A stretch of DNA of 64,000 nucleotides from Sediminispirochaeta bajacaliforniensis DSM 16054 (GCF_000378205.1 NZ_KB899425.1:16865-80864), one strand, 5' to 3'; positions 8,848-17,620 are shown, numbered from the stretch's first letter. Notes: a model not told the origin generated them from the letters alone. Numbers and translations: made by a program.

Positions 8848-10647
8848 ATGCCTTGTACAGTACAAAAACAAAGGAGAGCAAACCTATGGCGGGAAAAGAA
8901 TGTTAAGGTGATGTTTCTCGCTTCACTTGTCTTCTTTTTTTCCGTTTCCCGGCTTTTTGCCTTTAGAACCTACGGCACCGATTCGCCTCAGGTTGTCGAG
9001 CTGCAGCGACTTTATACCCTGGACGGCAGGGCCTTTCCCATCTCCGGCTTCCCCCTCTCCGGGGAAGATCTTAGAAAGCTTACTGTGACGATTTCCCGTG
9101 ATAGCGACGACCCTGCCCTCCGGGAAAAAGCAAGACAGATCCTCAACTCGCTTGAACTTCCGAAAGAGGGTGAGGCCATCTACGGCCAGGGCTTTGATGC
9201 CGGTTTCGAGGCCAATGTCCATGATTCCTACGCCTGGGATCCCTATCGTGCTTTCTATAACGAATTTGTCGATTATCCTGCCATGCTCGATTACAGCCTC
9301 TTTGCGGAGCAGAAAAGCTCTTCCGGCTATTCAGGCATGGAAATTTCCGCCTTTGTGCAGCGGGAATATGAAGATGGCAACATGCCGGAGGTCAACCTTA
9401 TTTCCGGTACCTCCGATGACCCCATCAAGATGGAGAACTACTTTATCTCTTCGGGATACTTTGCCTGGGAGGGAGACCATCTTTCCCTGCGTCTGGGCAG
9501 GTCGCCGGTCCACTATGGAGACTCCCGCTTTTCGTCATTTCTTCCCTCCGATCGCCTGCCGTTCCTGGATGCCTTCGAATACCGCTATAAAGTCGGTCCC
9601 TTGCGGATGGTCAGCTATTTCGGGACTCTCGAAAATCGCGAGTCGGAAGAAGAGGCTGCCTTTTTTGCCGGTAAAGGACTGGAAATAGACGGAACGGACG
9701 ATTACCTTACGGTGGATGAGGATGGTAATTTGGTGTGGGATTATGCTGATCAGGGTACCGCCGATGAGGTTCTTGATGCGGCCTTCGCCCGGACCATCAT
9801 TCTTAATTCCATGCACCGCTTTGTGTTGGAATTGCCGAAGTTCTCCTTCGGGGTGACCGCACATCTGTTGATTGCCCGTGAAAATAATGCCCTGCACATT
9901 GCCGACATCTTTCCGGTCTTCAGCTGGCATAACGGCAGTGTGGGAAGCAACAATATGAGCCTGCTTTTCGACGGGCTGTGGAATGTCACCCCCGGACTCG
10001 ATTTGTACGCTCAGGCCGGATGGGACGATATCAATGCAACCGATCTGATCGGTATTCCCGACAAGGGATCGATTCCGACCATCGGGGCTTATCTTCTCGG
10101 CGCCGATTGGGAGGGAAATCTCAACCTTTCAGAAAAAACGCTTCCGATCGGTCTGATTACCGAGGTGGGAACGACCCACTATCTGTGGGGAAACTTCTAT
10201 GCCTGGTCGGAGAAGCGAAAAGATGGAATTTACTTTGCCAGGGCCATCTATCGTTACCGTACCCAGAGCGGTGTTCATGCCATTCCCCTGACCAGCCCCT
10301 ACGGGCCGGGTGCCACCTGGATCGAGGGAACCTTAAAGGTCGGTGGGAAGCAAGGCCTTTCCAGTGAGCTATTCTTTTCCTATCTTGATCACAACGAACT
10401 TGCATCCCTTATTTCGACGAATTATTACTCTTCCGATGAGATAGAGGATGCGGACCATGTGCAAAGCATTGCCTCTGCCCTGACGTTTCGCTACGGTTTT
10501 CCTGTGGGAAAACGGTGGGAGAGTTCCCTCTACACGTCCCTGTGTTACTACAACTATGATGGTTTTTCTTGGCCCGAGCTTGTATTCGGGTGCAGGATCC
10601 GTGGGAGTCTGATATCTTCATTTATGGATACTTTCGAAGGGGAATGA
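8848..10647 (+). CDS. Outer-membrane beta-barrel protein, Wzi-like
   Basis: 599 residues. A long basic N-terminus is followed by a hydrophobic stretch (about 21-36) ending SRLFA, which reads as a Sec signal peptide. The rest is rich in alternating aromatic/polar strands, and the segment LRLGRSPVHYGDSRFSSFLPSD resembles the capsule-anchoring Wzi family. ATG 8848 is favoured by AAGGAAG 5-6 bases upstream; an in-frame ATG at 8911 has a poorer site. Wzi proteins hold capsular polysaccharide at the outer membrane, which fits the last position of this operon. The family match is by eye; outer-membrane location is surer than function. Confidence 0.68.
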   Translation: MPCTVQKQRRANLWREKNVKVMFLASLVFFFSVSRLFAFRTYGTDSPQVVELQRLYTLDGRAFPISGFPLSGEDLRKLTVTISRDSDDPALREKARQILNSLELPKEGEAIYGQGFDAGFEANVHDSYAWDPYRAFYNEFVDYPAMLDYSLFAEQKSSSGYSGMEISAFVQREYEDGNMPEVNLISGTSDDPIKMENYFISSGYFAWEGDHLSLRLGRSPVHYGDSRFSSFLPSDRLPFLDAFEYRYKVGPLRMVSYFGTLENRESEEEAAFFAGKGLEIDGTDDYLTVDEDGNLVWDYADQGTADEVLDAAFARTIILNSMHRFVLELPKFSFGVTAHLLIARENNALHIADIFPVFSWHNGSVGSNNMSLLFDGLWNVTPGLDLYAQAGWDDINATDLIGIPDKGSIPTIGAYLLGADWEGNLNLSEKTLPIGLITEVGTTHYLWGNFYAWSEKRKDGIYFARAIYRYRTQSGVHAIPLTSPYGPGATWIEGTLKVGGKQGLSSELFFSYLDHNELASLISTNYYSSDEIEDADHVQSIASALTFRYGFPVGKRWESSLYTSLCYYNYDGFSWPELVFGCRIRGSLISSFMDTFEGE

Positions 10648-10688
10648 GTCCTGTGTTCCACCTGCTACACAGCATGTGTTTATAAAAA

Positions 10689-10713
10689 GCCGCCCGGCCG
10701 GGCGGCTTTTTTT
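10689..10713 (+). terminator. Rho-independent terminator of the phosphonate/glycan operon
   Basis: GCCGCCCGGCCGGGCGGC (10689-10706) is a perfect palindrome that can form a 7-bp GC stem with a 4-base loop, followed by seven T (10707-10713). It lies 41 bases after the Wzi-like gene. Four A before it allow some function on the minus strand, for the convergent reductase gene. Confidence 0.92.
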
Positions 10714-10745
10714 GTTTTTGTACTGTCCGGAATCCTGGTGGCTCG

Positions 10746-12638
10746 TCAGAATAAACTGGATTGCTTGGCAGCGTTTTCTCCGGCGATTCGTCCCGTATTC
10801 ATTGCAAAAGACATGGTAAGGCCTTCCAGGTCGGGATAGGTATTGTCATACATCCCCCCCGCATCCGCTCCTGCAACGAAAAGTCCCTCAACCGGTGTTC
10901 CGTCTTCTCTGACCGCCTGGGTCTCTTCATTAATCCTTACACCACCAATTGAACCGTACACGGAACCGCGGACCTTAATCGCATAGAACGGCCCCTTTTC
11001 GACGCTGAATTTAAGGTACGCCGGGTCTTTATAAAAATTATCATCATGGCCCGATGTGATGGCTTTATTGTAGCGAGCGACGCTTGCCGTGAGTTTATCA
11101 GGATTCATACCGGTTTTCGTCGCAAGCTCTTTTAGGGTATCGGCGGAAAACACAACATCCCCTTCAAAGGCTTTCAGGTCTTTCTGAAGGGTTGGGAGAG
11201 GAGCAATCGTGACATTCACGTCGTTTCCCCCGTCCTTGTGCGATAAACCTGAGCCGTTCATCTGGTAGGCACCGGTGAAGGGAATTCCATTTTTAATGAA
11301 GCTGTCTACAGATGCCTGATCCACAATGGTATAATATTCGCCGCCAGCCGAGAATGCTGCATTCCCCCAAATGACATTGTCATATACAACGCTTTCATCA
11401 ACAAATCGCACCCCCTCTTTATTAACCCACATCAGAGGCACATCTTTTACCTGGAAGACTGCACTGTCCATATGATTGCTATATATTGCAGTTGAGTTCG
11501 CCAAGTCGCCAAGGTGAATTTGAATGACATGTTCTCCAAGCTTGTCTGCTCCCGCCGACCATGCCATATCCACGCCCTCTCCCTTGTTTCCAAGACCGAA
11601 ATAGTTGTATGCATTGATCTCGCTTGCGGCTTTCAGCCTATCAGGATCGCCGCCGAATCCTCCGGTGCACAGGATCACGGATTTTGCATGTACCGTAAGT
11701 TTTCCCCCGTCTTCCGTTTCGGCAATAATCCCGGAGACAACACCGTCATTGACGATTAGTTTGTATCCACGGGTATTGAGCCTAAGATCAAGGCCGTACT
11801 CTTCTGCCATGCGCTTATAAAGGTTTGGAAAATCCTCTTTCGAATTTGTCCACATATGATAGGTTTTTGGGTAATCTACGTGGGCCTTCTGATCGATGCC
11901 AAGCCCAAGTTTTAGCCCTATTCCGTTTTCCATGAGCCACGTTATGGTGCTGCCGGATTTGTCGAGTACCGCCTTCATGAGAGGCCCGTTTGTCCTGTAG
12001 TGATTATATTCGATAAGATGCCTGAAAATGTCCTCCGTGGTAACGGTAAGGCCCTTCTCCTTTTGAAGAGGCGATTCCGTTGCAAGGAGTCCCATCCCGA
12101 CGATTCCAAGCCCCCCTACATGATCTGTCTTTTCCAGGACCACCACCTTTGCTCCATTCTGAGCGGCGGCAAGGGAAGCCCCTGTTCCCGATGTTCCTGC
12201 ACCGATAACGACAACATCGGCATTGATTTTTTCCTCTGCAGCGGGTCCTTGCTCTTTTCTTTTGAGATCCTGGGGCGTAAGCCCTGCTTTTGCCAAGGCT
12301 GCAGCGGCCGCCGCCTTTACGGCCTCACTTGTGATACTCGCTCCTGATATGCCGTCGATATCGAGGCTTTGTGTATCCAGAATCTTTTTCCCAAGTTTTT
12401 TTGCCGCCGCACCTCCTATCTCCGGGGTTTCCGAAGCAGCATCGATCTGGACACCCTCTATGGTGCCTGAATCTGTAAGCCTCAGGGTGACGGTAACATT
12501 ACCACCTAGTCCCTTTGCCGAAGCACTGTAACTTCCGGCTTTTCCGCTGCTTTTTCCACAGCCGAATACCAGCAGTGATAGGGATAAAAGGACAAAGAAC
12601 AACACAAACGATAGAGTTGGCTTTTTCCATTGACTCAT
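10746..12638 (-). CDS. Extracytoplasmic FMN/FAD lipoprotein reductase (fumarate/urocanate reductase-like)
   Basis: 630 residues. A lipoprotein signal peptide ends in a lipobox at LVFGC (Cys27). An FMN-binding domain follows (about 36-115) with SGASITS near 98-104, the site for covalent flavin on threonine or serine. The FAD_binding_2 domain starts at about 139 with VVVIGAGTSGTG and runs to the end, where SIGGVRINEETQ and AGADAGGMYDNTYP are typical of soluble flavocytochrome-c-type reductases. The family reduces fumarate, urocanate or related enoates as electron acceptors outside the cytoplasm. No haem motif is present. AAGGAGA precedes ATG 12638. It lies downstream of a TetR gene on the same strand, with a palindromic operator between them. 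The acceptor is unknown. Confidence 0.88.
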   Translation of the reverse strand: MSQWKKPTLSFVLFFVLLSLSLLVFGCGKSSGKAGSYSASAKGLGGNVTVTLRLTDSGTIEGVQIDAASETPEIGGAAAKKLGKKILDTQSLDIDGISGASITSEAVKAAAAAALAKAGLTPQDLKRKEQGPAAEEKINADVVVIGAGTSGTGASLAAAQNGAKVVVLEKTDHVGGLGIVGMGLLATESPLQKEKGLTVTTEDIFRHLIEYNHYRTNGPLMKAVLDKSGSTITWLMENGIGLKLGLGIDQKAHVDYPKTYHMWTNSKEDFPNLYKRMAEEYGLDLRLNTRGYKLIVNDGVVSGIIAETEDGGKLTVHAKSVILCTGGFGGDPDRLKAASEINAYNYFGLGNKGEGVDMAWSAGADKLGEHVIQIHLGDLANSTAIYSNHMDSAVFQVKDVPLMWVNKEGVRFVDESVVYDNVIWGNAAFSAGGEYYTIVDQASVDSFIKNGIPFTGAYQMNGSGLSHKDGGNDVNVTIAPLPTLQKDLKAFEGDVVFSADTLKELATKTGMNPDKLTASVARYNKAITSGHDDNFYKDPAYLKFSVEKGPFYAIKVRGSVYGSIGGVRINEETQAVREDGTPVEGLFVAGADAGGMYDNTYPDLEGLTMSFAMNTGRIAGENAAKQSSLF

Positions 12639-12666
12639 TCAACGTATCTCCTTTCTGTGATTTGAC

Positions 12667-12721
12667 AAAATGACCGCGGTCATTTTTATTGACCATACGT
12701 CAAAGCAGAAAAGAAAGTCAA
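12667..12721 (-). promoter_or_regulatory. TetR operator and promoter before the reductase gene
   Basis: AAAATGACCGCGGTCATTTT (12667-12686) is a perfect 20-bp palindrome. Beside it, TTGAC-N5-GTCAA (12689-12703) repeats the same TGAC/GTCA half-sites. On the minus strand TTGACT (12721-12716), an 18-base spacer and TATGGT (12697-12692) make a plausible promoter whose -10 lies in the second repeat. The divergent side of the tetR gene has no copy, so the reductase gene is the likely target. Confidence 0.65.
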
Positions 12722-12745
12722 TTATTCCGGTTTGAAAAGGTAGTA

Positions 12746-13327
12746 TTATATCGATTTTTTATTATCTACTAAGCCGCGAAGGTAGGATTCCACGGCCCTT
12801 AGTCCATGTTCCGATAGATCGAATGCAGCCGTTGTCTCACACCAAAAGATGATTATGCCGAAGAGCAGGCTCTGAATAAAAAATCTTTCATGCTTGATGT
12901 CAATGTCGTCACGAAAGGAACCGTCACGGACACCTGCGGTGAGGATATTTTCAATCCTTTGCACGTGCATATTCGAATTTGCCTGATCAGGCGTCGGGCG
13001 TTCGTCAATAATGACTTTTAAAATTTCTCTGGAGAAATCAGGTCCGTTTTTATCCACAAATGTAAGATACTCATGTGTATATTCAAGCAGCTGTTCCGAA
13101 GCGGGAATCGCAGTGTTCCATATAATATTTCCGAACAGTTCGTCATTAAGTTTCGAAAGAATCTCGTTGAGGATATCCGCCTTCGAATTGAAATAGAGAT
13201 AGAATGTGCCCTTTGCTACTCCGGTCTCTCTACAGATTCTACTTACTGAGATATTGTTATACCCGTATTGGCTTATTAGCGATATTGCCGTCTCAAGAAG
13301 CCGTTTTTGCTTATCCATCATCTCCAT
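12746..13327 (-). CDS. TetR-family transcriptional regulator
   Basis: 193 residues. The N-terminal helix-turn-helix (about 10-55) has the TetR pattern: ISVSRICRETGVAKGTFYLYFNSKADIL. The rest is an alpha-helical ligand and dimer domain with no recognisable ligand. Its stop is 107 bases upstream of the flavin reductase gene on the same strand, and that gap contains palindromic operators. It therefore probably represses the reductase and responds to its substrate or a related small molecule. Alternative ATGs lie 3 and 4 codons downstream. Confidence 0.9.
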   Translation of the reverse strand: MEMMDKQKRLLETAISLISQYGYNNISVSRICRETGVAKGTFYLYFNSKADILNEILSKLNDELFGNIIWNTAIPASEQLLEYTHEYLTFVDKNGPDFSREILKVIIDERPTPDQANSNMHVQRIENILTAGVRDGSFRDDIDIKHERFFIQSLLFGIIIFWCETTAAFDLSEHGLRAVESYLRGLVDNKKSI

Positions 13328-13492
13328 TAAATGCTATCCCTACAAGATAATAATTCTACTTGATACAAGAAGATCTCTCTACCGTTATTTTCTTTAACAA
13401 CACGAGAATTTTCTCAAGATAGCACTTGAAATTAGATGCGGAATTCATGGTAATGTGATATCCTCGTTTACACCTATGTCAGCGGAGGATGA

Positions 13493-14917
13493 ATGAATCG
13501 ATTTTTTCTGATAATCTGTGTGGTCTTGTTCACCGCACCGCTATATGCGCAGGAATTGCCGATAAAGATAGGCAAGATTGATTATACCATTGAGGGCCGG
13601 ACTCAGGAACGTCTTCTTGACGATTACCTCGATTTTGATAAAAAACGGCTTTTCGCAAATGAAGAGGAGCTGGCAGCGTATCTTGTGGGAAAGACCCAGG
13701 AGCTTATAAACTTACGGATCCTTGATACGGGTTCAATTGAGATTTCCGATCTGAGAGAAGAAGGGGATGTTCGGATAGCCGATCTTGCGGTATATGCCGA
13801 GGACACCTGGAATGTCGTTGTACTGCCCTATGGAAAGTATGACTCCAATGACGGACTTCTTTTGAGTCTCAGAGGAAGGGATTACAATTTTCTCGGATCA
13901 ATGGAGGCCCTCAAGTTCAATCTTGATTATAGTTATAACGAGGACAATGAGCATGAGCTGGGTTTTACCAATGAAGCCGAGATTCCCTTCACAATTGGGA
14001 ATGGTGAATGGATATATAACTTTTCGCAGGAACTTCAATATGTTGAGCATGATCCTCTGGAATATGATCTGAAAAACAGCATTTCATATCTTTTTTCCCT
14101 TGGAGACGTCTCTTTTAAGACTGCATTGGAACAGAACATGTATCTGCAAAACAGTTATGACGATGACAACGATGAAGAACAGCATGAGAGTTATATGGAG
14201 TCCGCCCTTTGGTTGAACGGCAGCGTTCCTCTTGGGTTTTCTCTTGCACACAAGGAGGCGGTATATTCCGGTACACCAGGGATCTCCTGGTGTTACGGCC
14301 TTGGTGAGACGCTTCGTGACGAGCGACGGGGCCTTACGGCTTACTATGACCACACCTTATCTTTTGGCAGGATTGACTGGATCGGAAATTTTCGAAGAGG
14401 CCTCGAATTTGATCTCTCCGAAGGGAATTCCTATGATACCTTCGATGATCATTGGACCTTTGACATGGATTTTACCGTTGCTGCCCATCAGACATGGGGC
14501 TGGGGGGGCGTAAATAGCAGGGTGGGAGGATTTTATATCTTCTCTGATGGTGACGACCGTGACAACCAGGGTGGTCCTCTTCGCGGTATTCTTGATGACG
14601 ACATCGACGATACTACCGCAGGTTTGTATATGAATCTTGATTTTCCCTTTAAGATGTGGATATGGTTTATGAGCCGTTGGTTTGAGGGCCATCTCTCTCC
14701 GTTCTTTGATGCGGCCATGTTCAGAACCGTTGACGACGGTTTTAGTTCCGACAACGTATATTATACGGCCGGCCTTGAGGGTTTTGCCTTTGCCAAGGCG
14801 GCCCGGAGTCTCTACCTTCGTGTTTCTGTCGGTATTGACTTGAAAGCGGTGATAGAGGATGGGGCAAGCCCGCTTGATTCTCCCGAGCTGTTTATAGGTC
14901 TTGGCCACCATTATTAA
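13493..14917 (+). CDS. Small Omp85-like outer-membrane protein with one POTRA-like domain
   Basis: 474 residues with a clear signal peptide (cleavage near LYA-QE, residues 18-20). Residues about 22-110 look like one POTRA-like unit (KIGKIDYTIEG... then TQELINLRILDTG...). The remainder is a strand-rich barrel beginning at LRGRDYNFLGSMEAL, which resembles the D-Y-N-LG start of BamA/TamA barrels, and ending in RVSVGIDLKA and a terminal HHY. BamA proteins are near 800 residues with five POTRAs, so this is a minimal relative. It could assist assembly or secretion of an outer-membrane component. The gene stands alone and is followed by a terminator. Confidence 0.65.
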   Translation: MNRFFLIICVVLFTAPLYAQELPIKIGKIDYTIEGRTQERLLDDYLDFDKKRLFANEEELAAYLVGKTQELINLRILDTGSIEISDLREEGDVRIADLAVYAEDTWNVVVLPYGKYDSNDGLLLSLRGRDYNFLGSMEALKFNLDYSYNEDNEHELGFTNEAEIPFTIGNGEWIYNFSQELQYVEHDPLEYDLKNSISYLFSLGDVSFKTALEQNMYLQNSYDDDNDEEQHESYMESALWLNGSVPLGFSLAHKEAVYSGTPGISWCYGLGETLRDERRGLTAYYDHTLSFGRIDWIGNFRRGLEFDLSEGNSYDTFDDHWTFDMDFTVAAHQTWGWGGVNSRVGGFYIFSDGDDRDNQGGPLRGILDDDIDDTTAGLYMNLDFPFKMWIWFMSRWFEGHLSPFFDAAMFRTVDDGFSSDNVYYTAGLEGFAFAKAARSLYLRVSVGIDLKAVIEDGASPLDSPELFIGLGHHY

Positions 14918-14945
14918 TAATCGGTACTATTTTTCGTTTGAGAAG

Positions 14946-14980
14946 CCCTTCGATCTCTTCTGTCGTCGAGGGGTTTTTTT
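14946..14980 (+). terminator. Terminator after the Omp85-like gene
   Basis: CCCTTCGA (14946-14953) pairs with TCGAGGGG (14966-14973), allowing one G-T pair, around a 12-base loop; seven T follow (14974-14980). It also sits 18 bases before the GGDEF gene start, separating the two units. Confidence 0.8.
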
Positions 14981-14997
14981 ATATAATACCAATATCT

Positions 14998-16194
14998 ATG
15001 AGACAGATTTTTGTGGCGACGAAGCTATCGAAAGGTATCATTAAGCTACTATACTCACGCGTACTGCCCAACGTTTCCGGTACCTATCGTGATGAATTCG
15101 TACGGCAACGGTTCCACCAGAACAATCTCAAAATATTCCTGCTGTCAATTTTTCTTCTGATTGAACAGGGTGTATATGCTTTGTTCATCGCATCGCCCCA
15201 TTCTGTTTTGCATCAAATATATGTATATTCTGCCGTGTCGATGATCTTTTTCTCATTGATCAGCGGATATCTGCTTTTTCGGCCACCGAAACATACAACT
15301 ATATTCCATAACGTGTATGAGATTATACCGGCGCTTTTCTGGATGGGGATTGCTCTTCTTCGCTTCCTTCGGATCGAATTTACACGATTCCGAATTCCGA
15401 CTATCTATTTCGGGGTAATCTACGGGATTGCGGTTATTCTTTTTTTCCCCTATTGGAAAAGTTTCTTGCTCTATGCCCTTCTTTGCCTTTTGGCGGTTAC
15501 TCTTATTCCGATTGTTCATCCGCAAGCAATGAGTGCCGTATTTGCGGCCGATATTATTTCCAACGGTATGCTTGCCTGGATAGTTTCGATGATTAATTAC
15601 CGTAACTTTGTAACAAATTTCCGAAACAAAAAAATCATTGAAGAGAAAAATCGGGATCTATATGAAAAACATGACCAAATTAAGCGTATCAATACAGAGC
15701 TAAAAAGGATTTCGGTAAAAGATGAACTGACAGGTTTGTATAATCGTCGCAAGCTTGATGATCTTTTGAAACACGAATGGGAAAGGGCGATTCGCTATAA
15801 GACAAAATTTACCGTTATCATGATGGATATCGATCATTTTAAAAAGATTAACGATACCTACGGCCATGATGCGGGAGACCTTGTGCTGAAAGAATTATCG
15901 AGAATCTTACTGGACAATATACGAAAAGCCGATAGTTGTGGCAGATGGGGTGGCGAAGAGTTTCTGATTATCTGTCAGGAAGCTGATTGCCACCAGTCAC
16001 TCATCCTTGCCGAACGGTTTCGGGATACGATCAGCAAGCATCGTATCCCTGACTTACCTTCGGTTACCGCAAGCTTTGGGATTGCCTCCAGTGAAGAAAG
16101 CTCTTCCATCCAGGCTTTGCTCAAAGCAGCGGATTCCCGTCTCTATGAAGCAAAATTGCAGGGCCGAAACCGAGTTGTGGGAGTCCCCTGCTGA
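14998..16194 (+). CDS. Membrane diguanylate cyclase (GGDEF)
   Basis: 398 residues from ATG 14998; a longer frame to 14938 would run through the terminator and is rejected. About six hydrophobic helices (35-200) form an unclassified membrane sensor, followed by a short coiled linker. The GGDEF domain (about 235-395) has the active-site GGEEF at 318-322 and an inhibitory RKAD site five residues before the RW-GGEEF block, so it should be an active, product-inhibited c-di-GMP synthase. Its stop directly abuts the stop of a small lipoprotein gene on the other strand. Confidence 0.92.
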   Translation: MRQIFVATKLSKGIIKLLYSRVLPNVSGTYRDEFVRQRFHQNNLKIFLLSIFLLIEQGVYALFIASPHSVLHQIYVYSAVSMIFFSLISGYLLFRPPKHTTIFHNVYEIIPALFWMGIALLRFLRIEFTRFRIPTIYFGVIYGIAVILFFPYWKSFLLYALLCLLAVTLIPIVHPQAMSAVFAADIISNGMLAWIVSMINYRNFVTNFRNKKIIEEKNRDLYEKHDQIKRINTELKRISVKDELTGLYNRRKLDDLLKHEWERAIRYKTKFTVIMMDIDHFKKINDTYGHDAGDLVLKELSRILLDNIRKADSCGRWGGEEFLIICQEADCHQSLILAERFRDTISKHRIPDLPSVTASFGIASSEESSSIQALLKAADSRLYEAKLQGRNRVVGVPC

Positions 16195-16299
16195 TTATGG
16201 CCGTTGTATGCCAAGATCCGGGGAATCGCTTGCACAGCTTGAAGCAAAGAACACCACGACTATTCCCGCAAGAAGCGTGAAAATGGTAGATCTTCTCAT
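16195..16299 (-). CDS. Small lipoprotein of 34 residues
   Basis: On the minus strand AGGAGGAGA lies 4-5 bases before ATG 16299. The frame encodes 34 residues: two arginines after Met, a hydrophobic stretch (TLLAGIVVVFFASSC) with a lipobox ending at Cys22, then a 12-residue acidic tail (ASDSPDLGIQRP) and TAA. The strong ribosome-binding site, basic-hydrophobic-Cys order and compact stop argue for a real gene of entericidin-like size. The stop abuts the GGDEF stop, and the LuxR gene ends 48 bases upstream, so the two may be co-transcribed. The first residue after Cys is Ala, then Ser, so outer-membrane sorting is possible. Function unknown. Confidence 0.7.
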   Translation of the reverse strand: MRRSTIFTLLAGIVVVFFASSCASDSPDLGIQRP

Positions 16300-16347
16300 C
16301 GCCTCTCCTCCTGAAAAATAACTTTCATCATTAGTAAGTATAACACG

Positions 16348-17103
16348 TTATGAAAGCACGCCGATTGCGTTTAGGTAGGTGATCGCTTGAATCATGTTTT
16401 TCGTATGTGTCTTGGAAAGTATATTTCTGCGGTGATTGTGTACGGTGTGTCTGCTTATGCAAAGCCTTTCTGCAGTTTCATCGCTGTCCATTCCTTGCGA
16501 GACCAACTCGATGATTTCTCTCTCTCGTTTTGTCACTATCTCCGAAGCGATACCGGCCTCTTCATTAAAAAGGCAAACTCGTTTTGTCTTTGTGTTGAGC
16601 AAAAAACGTCTCGGCCGTTCGTTCGCCGGATGATTCGAAAGAACATCCGACAGGATGAGAAGAATCCATGAGTGATAGTTTGAATCCAGCTCAAAAATAA
16701 TCAGTTGGTGGAGGAATCGTATATACTGACCATTTTTTGCTTTAACCCTATAGTCGTATATAAGTTTGTAATCCTTTTTTGCCGGCCCCTGTATATGTTG
16801 CAGGAAGTTGTACATTTTTATTTCGGCATCGTACATACATGGAAGGTCGTCGCTATGAATCATCGAATGGTAGCCATCAATGTCGTTTATATTAATCTCG
16901 CTCGGATCATAACCAAGAAGTTGGATATGTTTATCTACTTTTAGGAGAAATTGTTTTTTGTGCACGTCATAAAGTGATATTGACCGGTTTTCGATCTGCG
17001 CCATTTCGGCAAGGTATGATAGACGTAGCTCCAGTGTTCTGTAATCTTCCGGAGATACCGAACAGCTTAACGAATTCCTAATTCGTTCATATTCTTTGTT
17101 CAT
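16348..17103 (-). CDS. LuxR-type transcriptional regulator with PAS-like domain
   Basis: 251 residues from ATG 17103. The frame is open to 17169, but that start is 1 base from the divergent gene and has no ribosome-binding site. Residues about 45-165 read as a PAS domain: LYDVHKKQFLLKV, YHSMIHSDDLP, YRVKAKNGQYIRFLHQ. The C-terminal LuxR helix-turn-helix (about 190-248) has VTKREREIIELVSQGMDSDE and ISRHTVHNHRRNILSK. There is no receiver domain, so a small ligand or partner protein must give the signal. It is divergent from a cysteine-rich protein gene and lies upstream of the 34-residue lipoprotein on the same strand. Confidence 0.85.
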   Translation of the reverse strand: MNKEYERIRNSLSCSVSPEDYRTLELRLSYLAEMAQIENRSISLYDVHKKQFLLKVDKHIQLLGYDPSEININDIDGYHSMIHSDDLPCMYDAEIKMYNFLQHIQGPAKKDYKLIYDYRVKAKNGQYIRFLHQLIIFELDSNYHSWILLILSDVLSNHPANERPRRFLLNTKTKRVCLFNEEAGIASEIVTKREREIIELVSQGMDSDETAERLCISRHTVHNHRRNILSKTHTKNMIQAITYLNAIGVLS

Positions 17104-17170
17104 AAAATGATCAATTCTCGCTATATATGTTTCTAACCGAAATGCATACCTTCTTTTACAGGGTAGCATA

Positions 17171-17605
17171 TTGAGTGAGAAATCACATCTTCTCTATAAA
17201 AAATTTCCGGACTCCGATCCATGTTCATGTGATATATGCATCTATTTTTGTACAAGACCTGGTTGGTGGCTTGTCTCGGAGGCTCGTGAAGCTTTGGATC
17301 ATGGCTATGCCGGACGTATGATGCTTGAGTGGGCCCCTGATTTTTCTTTTGCTGTTCTTGCACCTGCATTTCATGGCAATGAAGGGTATTTTGCTCTGGA
17401 AGAATATGCAGGTAATACATGTACATTTTTCCACAATGGCCTTTGTGATCTCTTTTTAACGAAATTTCGGCCGCTTGAATGTCGATTTTGTCATCATACT
17501 CGTTTAGGATTAGGCAGGGAGTGCCATTGGGCGATCGAGAGGGATTGGCGGACAAGCAAGGGGAGACGTTTAGTCACGCATTGGCTACACCTTCAGTCTC
17601 TGTGA
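17171..17605 (+). CDS. Cysteine-rich protein, possible metal binding (YkgJ-like?)
   Basis: 144 residues from a TTG start with AGGG 8 bases upstream; no ATG is available before residue 50. Nine cysteines lie in groups: 18, 20, 23 and 27 (CSCDICIYFC), 84 and 92, 104 and 107 (CRFC), and 118. This recalls YkgJ-type Fe/Zn cluster proteins without a convincing match. It ends 15 bases before an AraC-type regulator gene, so the two may form a unit. Function not recognised. Confidence 0.55.
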   Translation: MSEKSHLLYKKFPDSDPCSCDICIYFCTRPGWWLVSEAREALDHGYAGRMMLEWAPDFSFAVLAPAFHGNEGYFALEEYAGNTCTFFHNGLCDLFLTKFRPLECRFCHHTRLGLGRECHWAIERDWRTSKGRRLVTHWLHLQSL

Positions 17606-17620
17606 CGGAATAAAACAACA

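Noticed and set aside
14938..14997. Upstream extension of the diguanylate cyclase frame
   Set aside because: It runs through the terminator of the preceding gene; ATG 14998 gives a better start.
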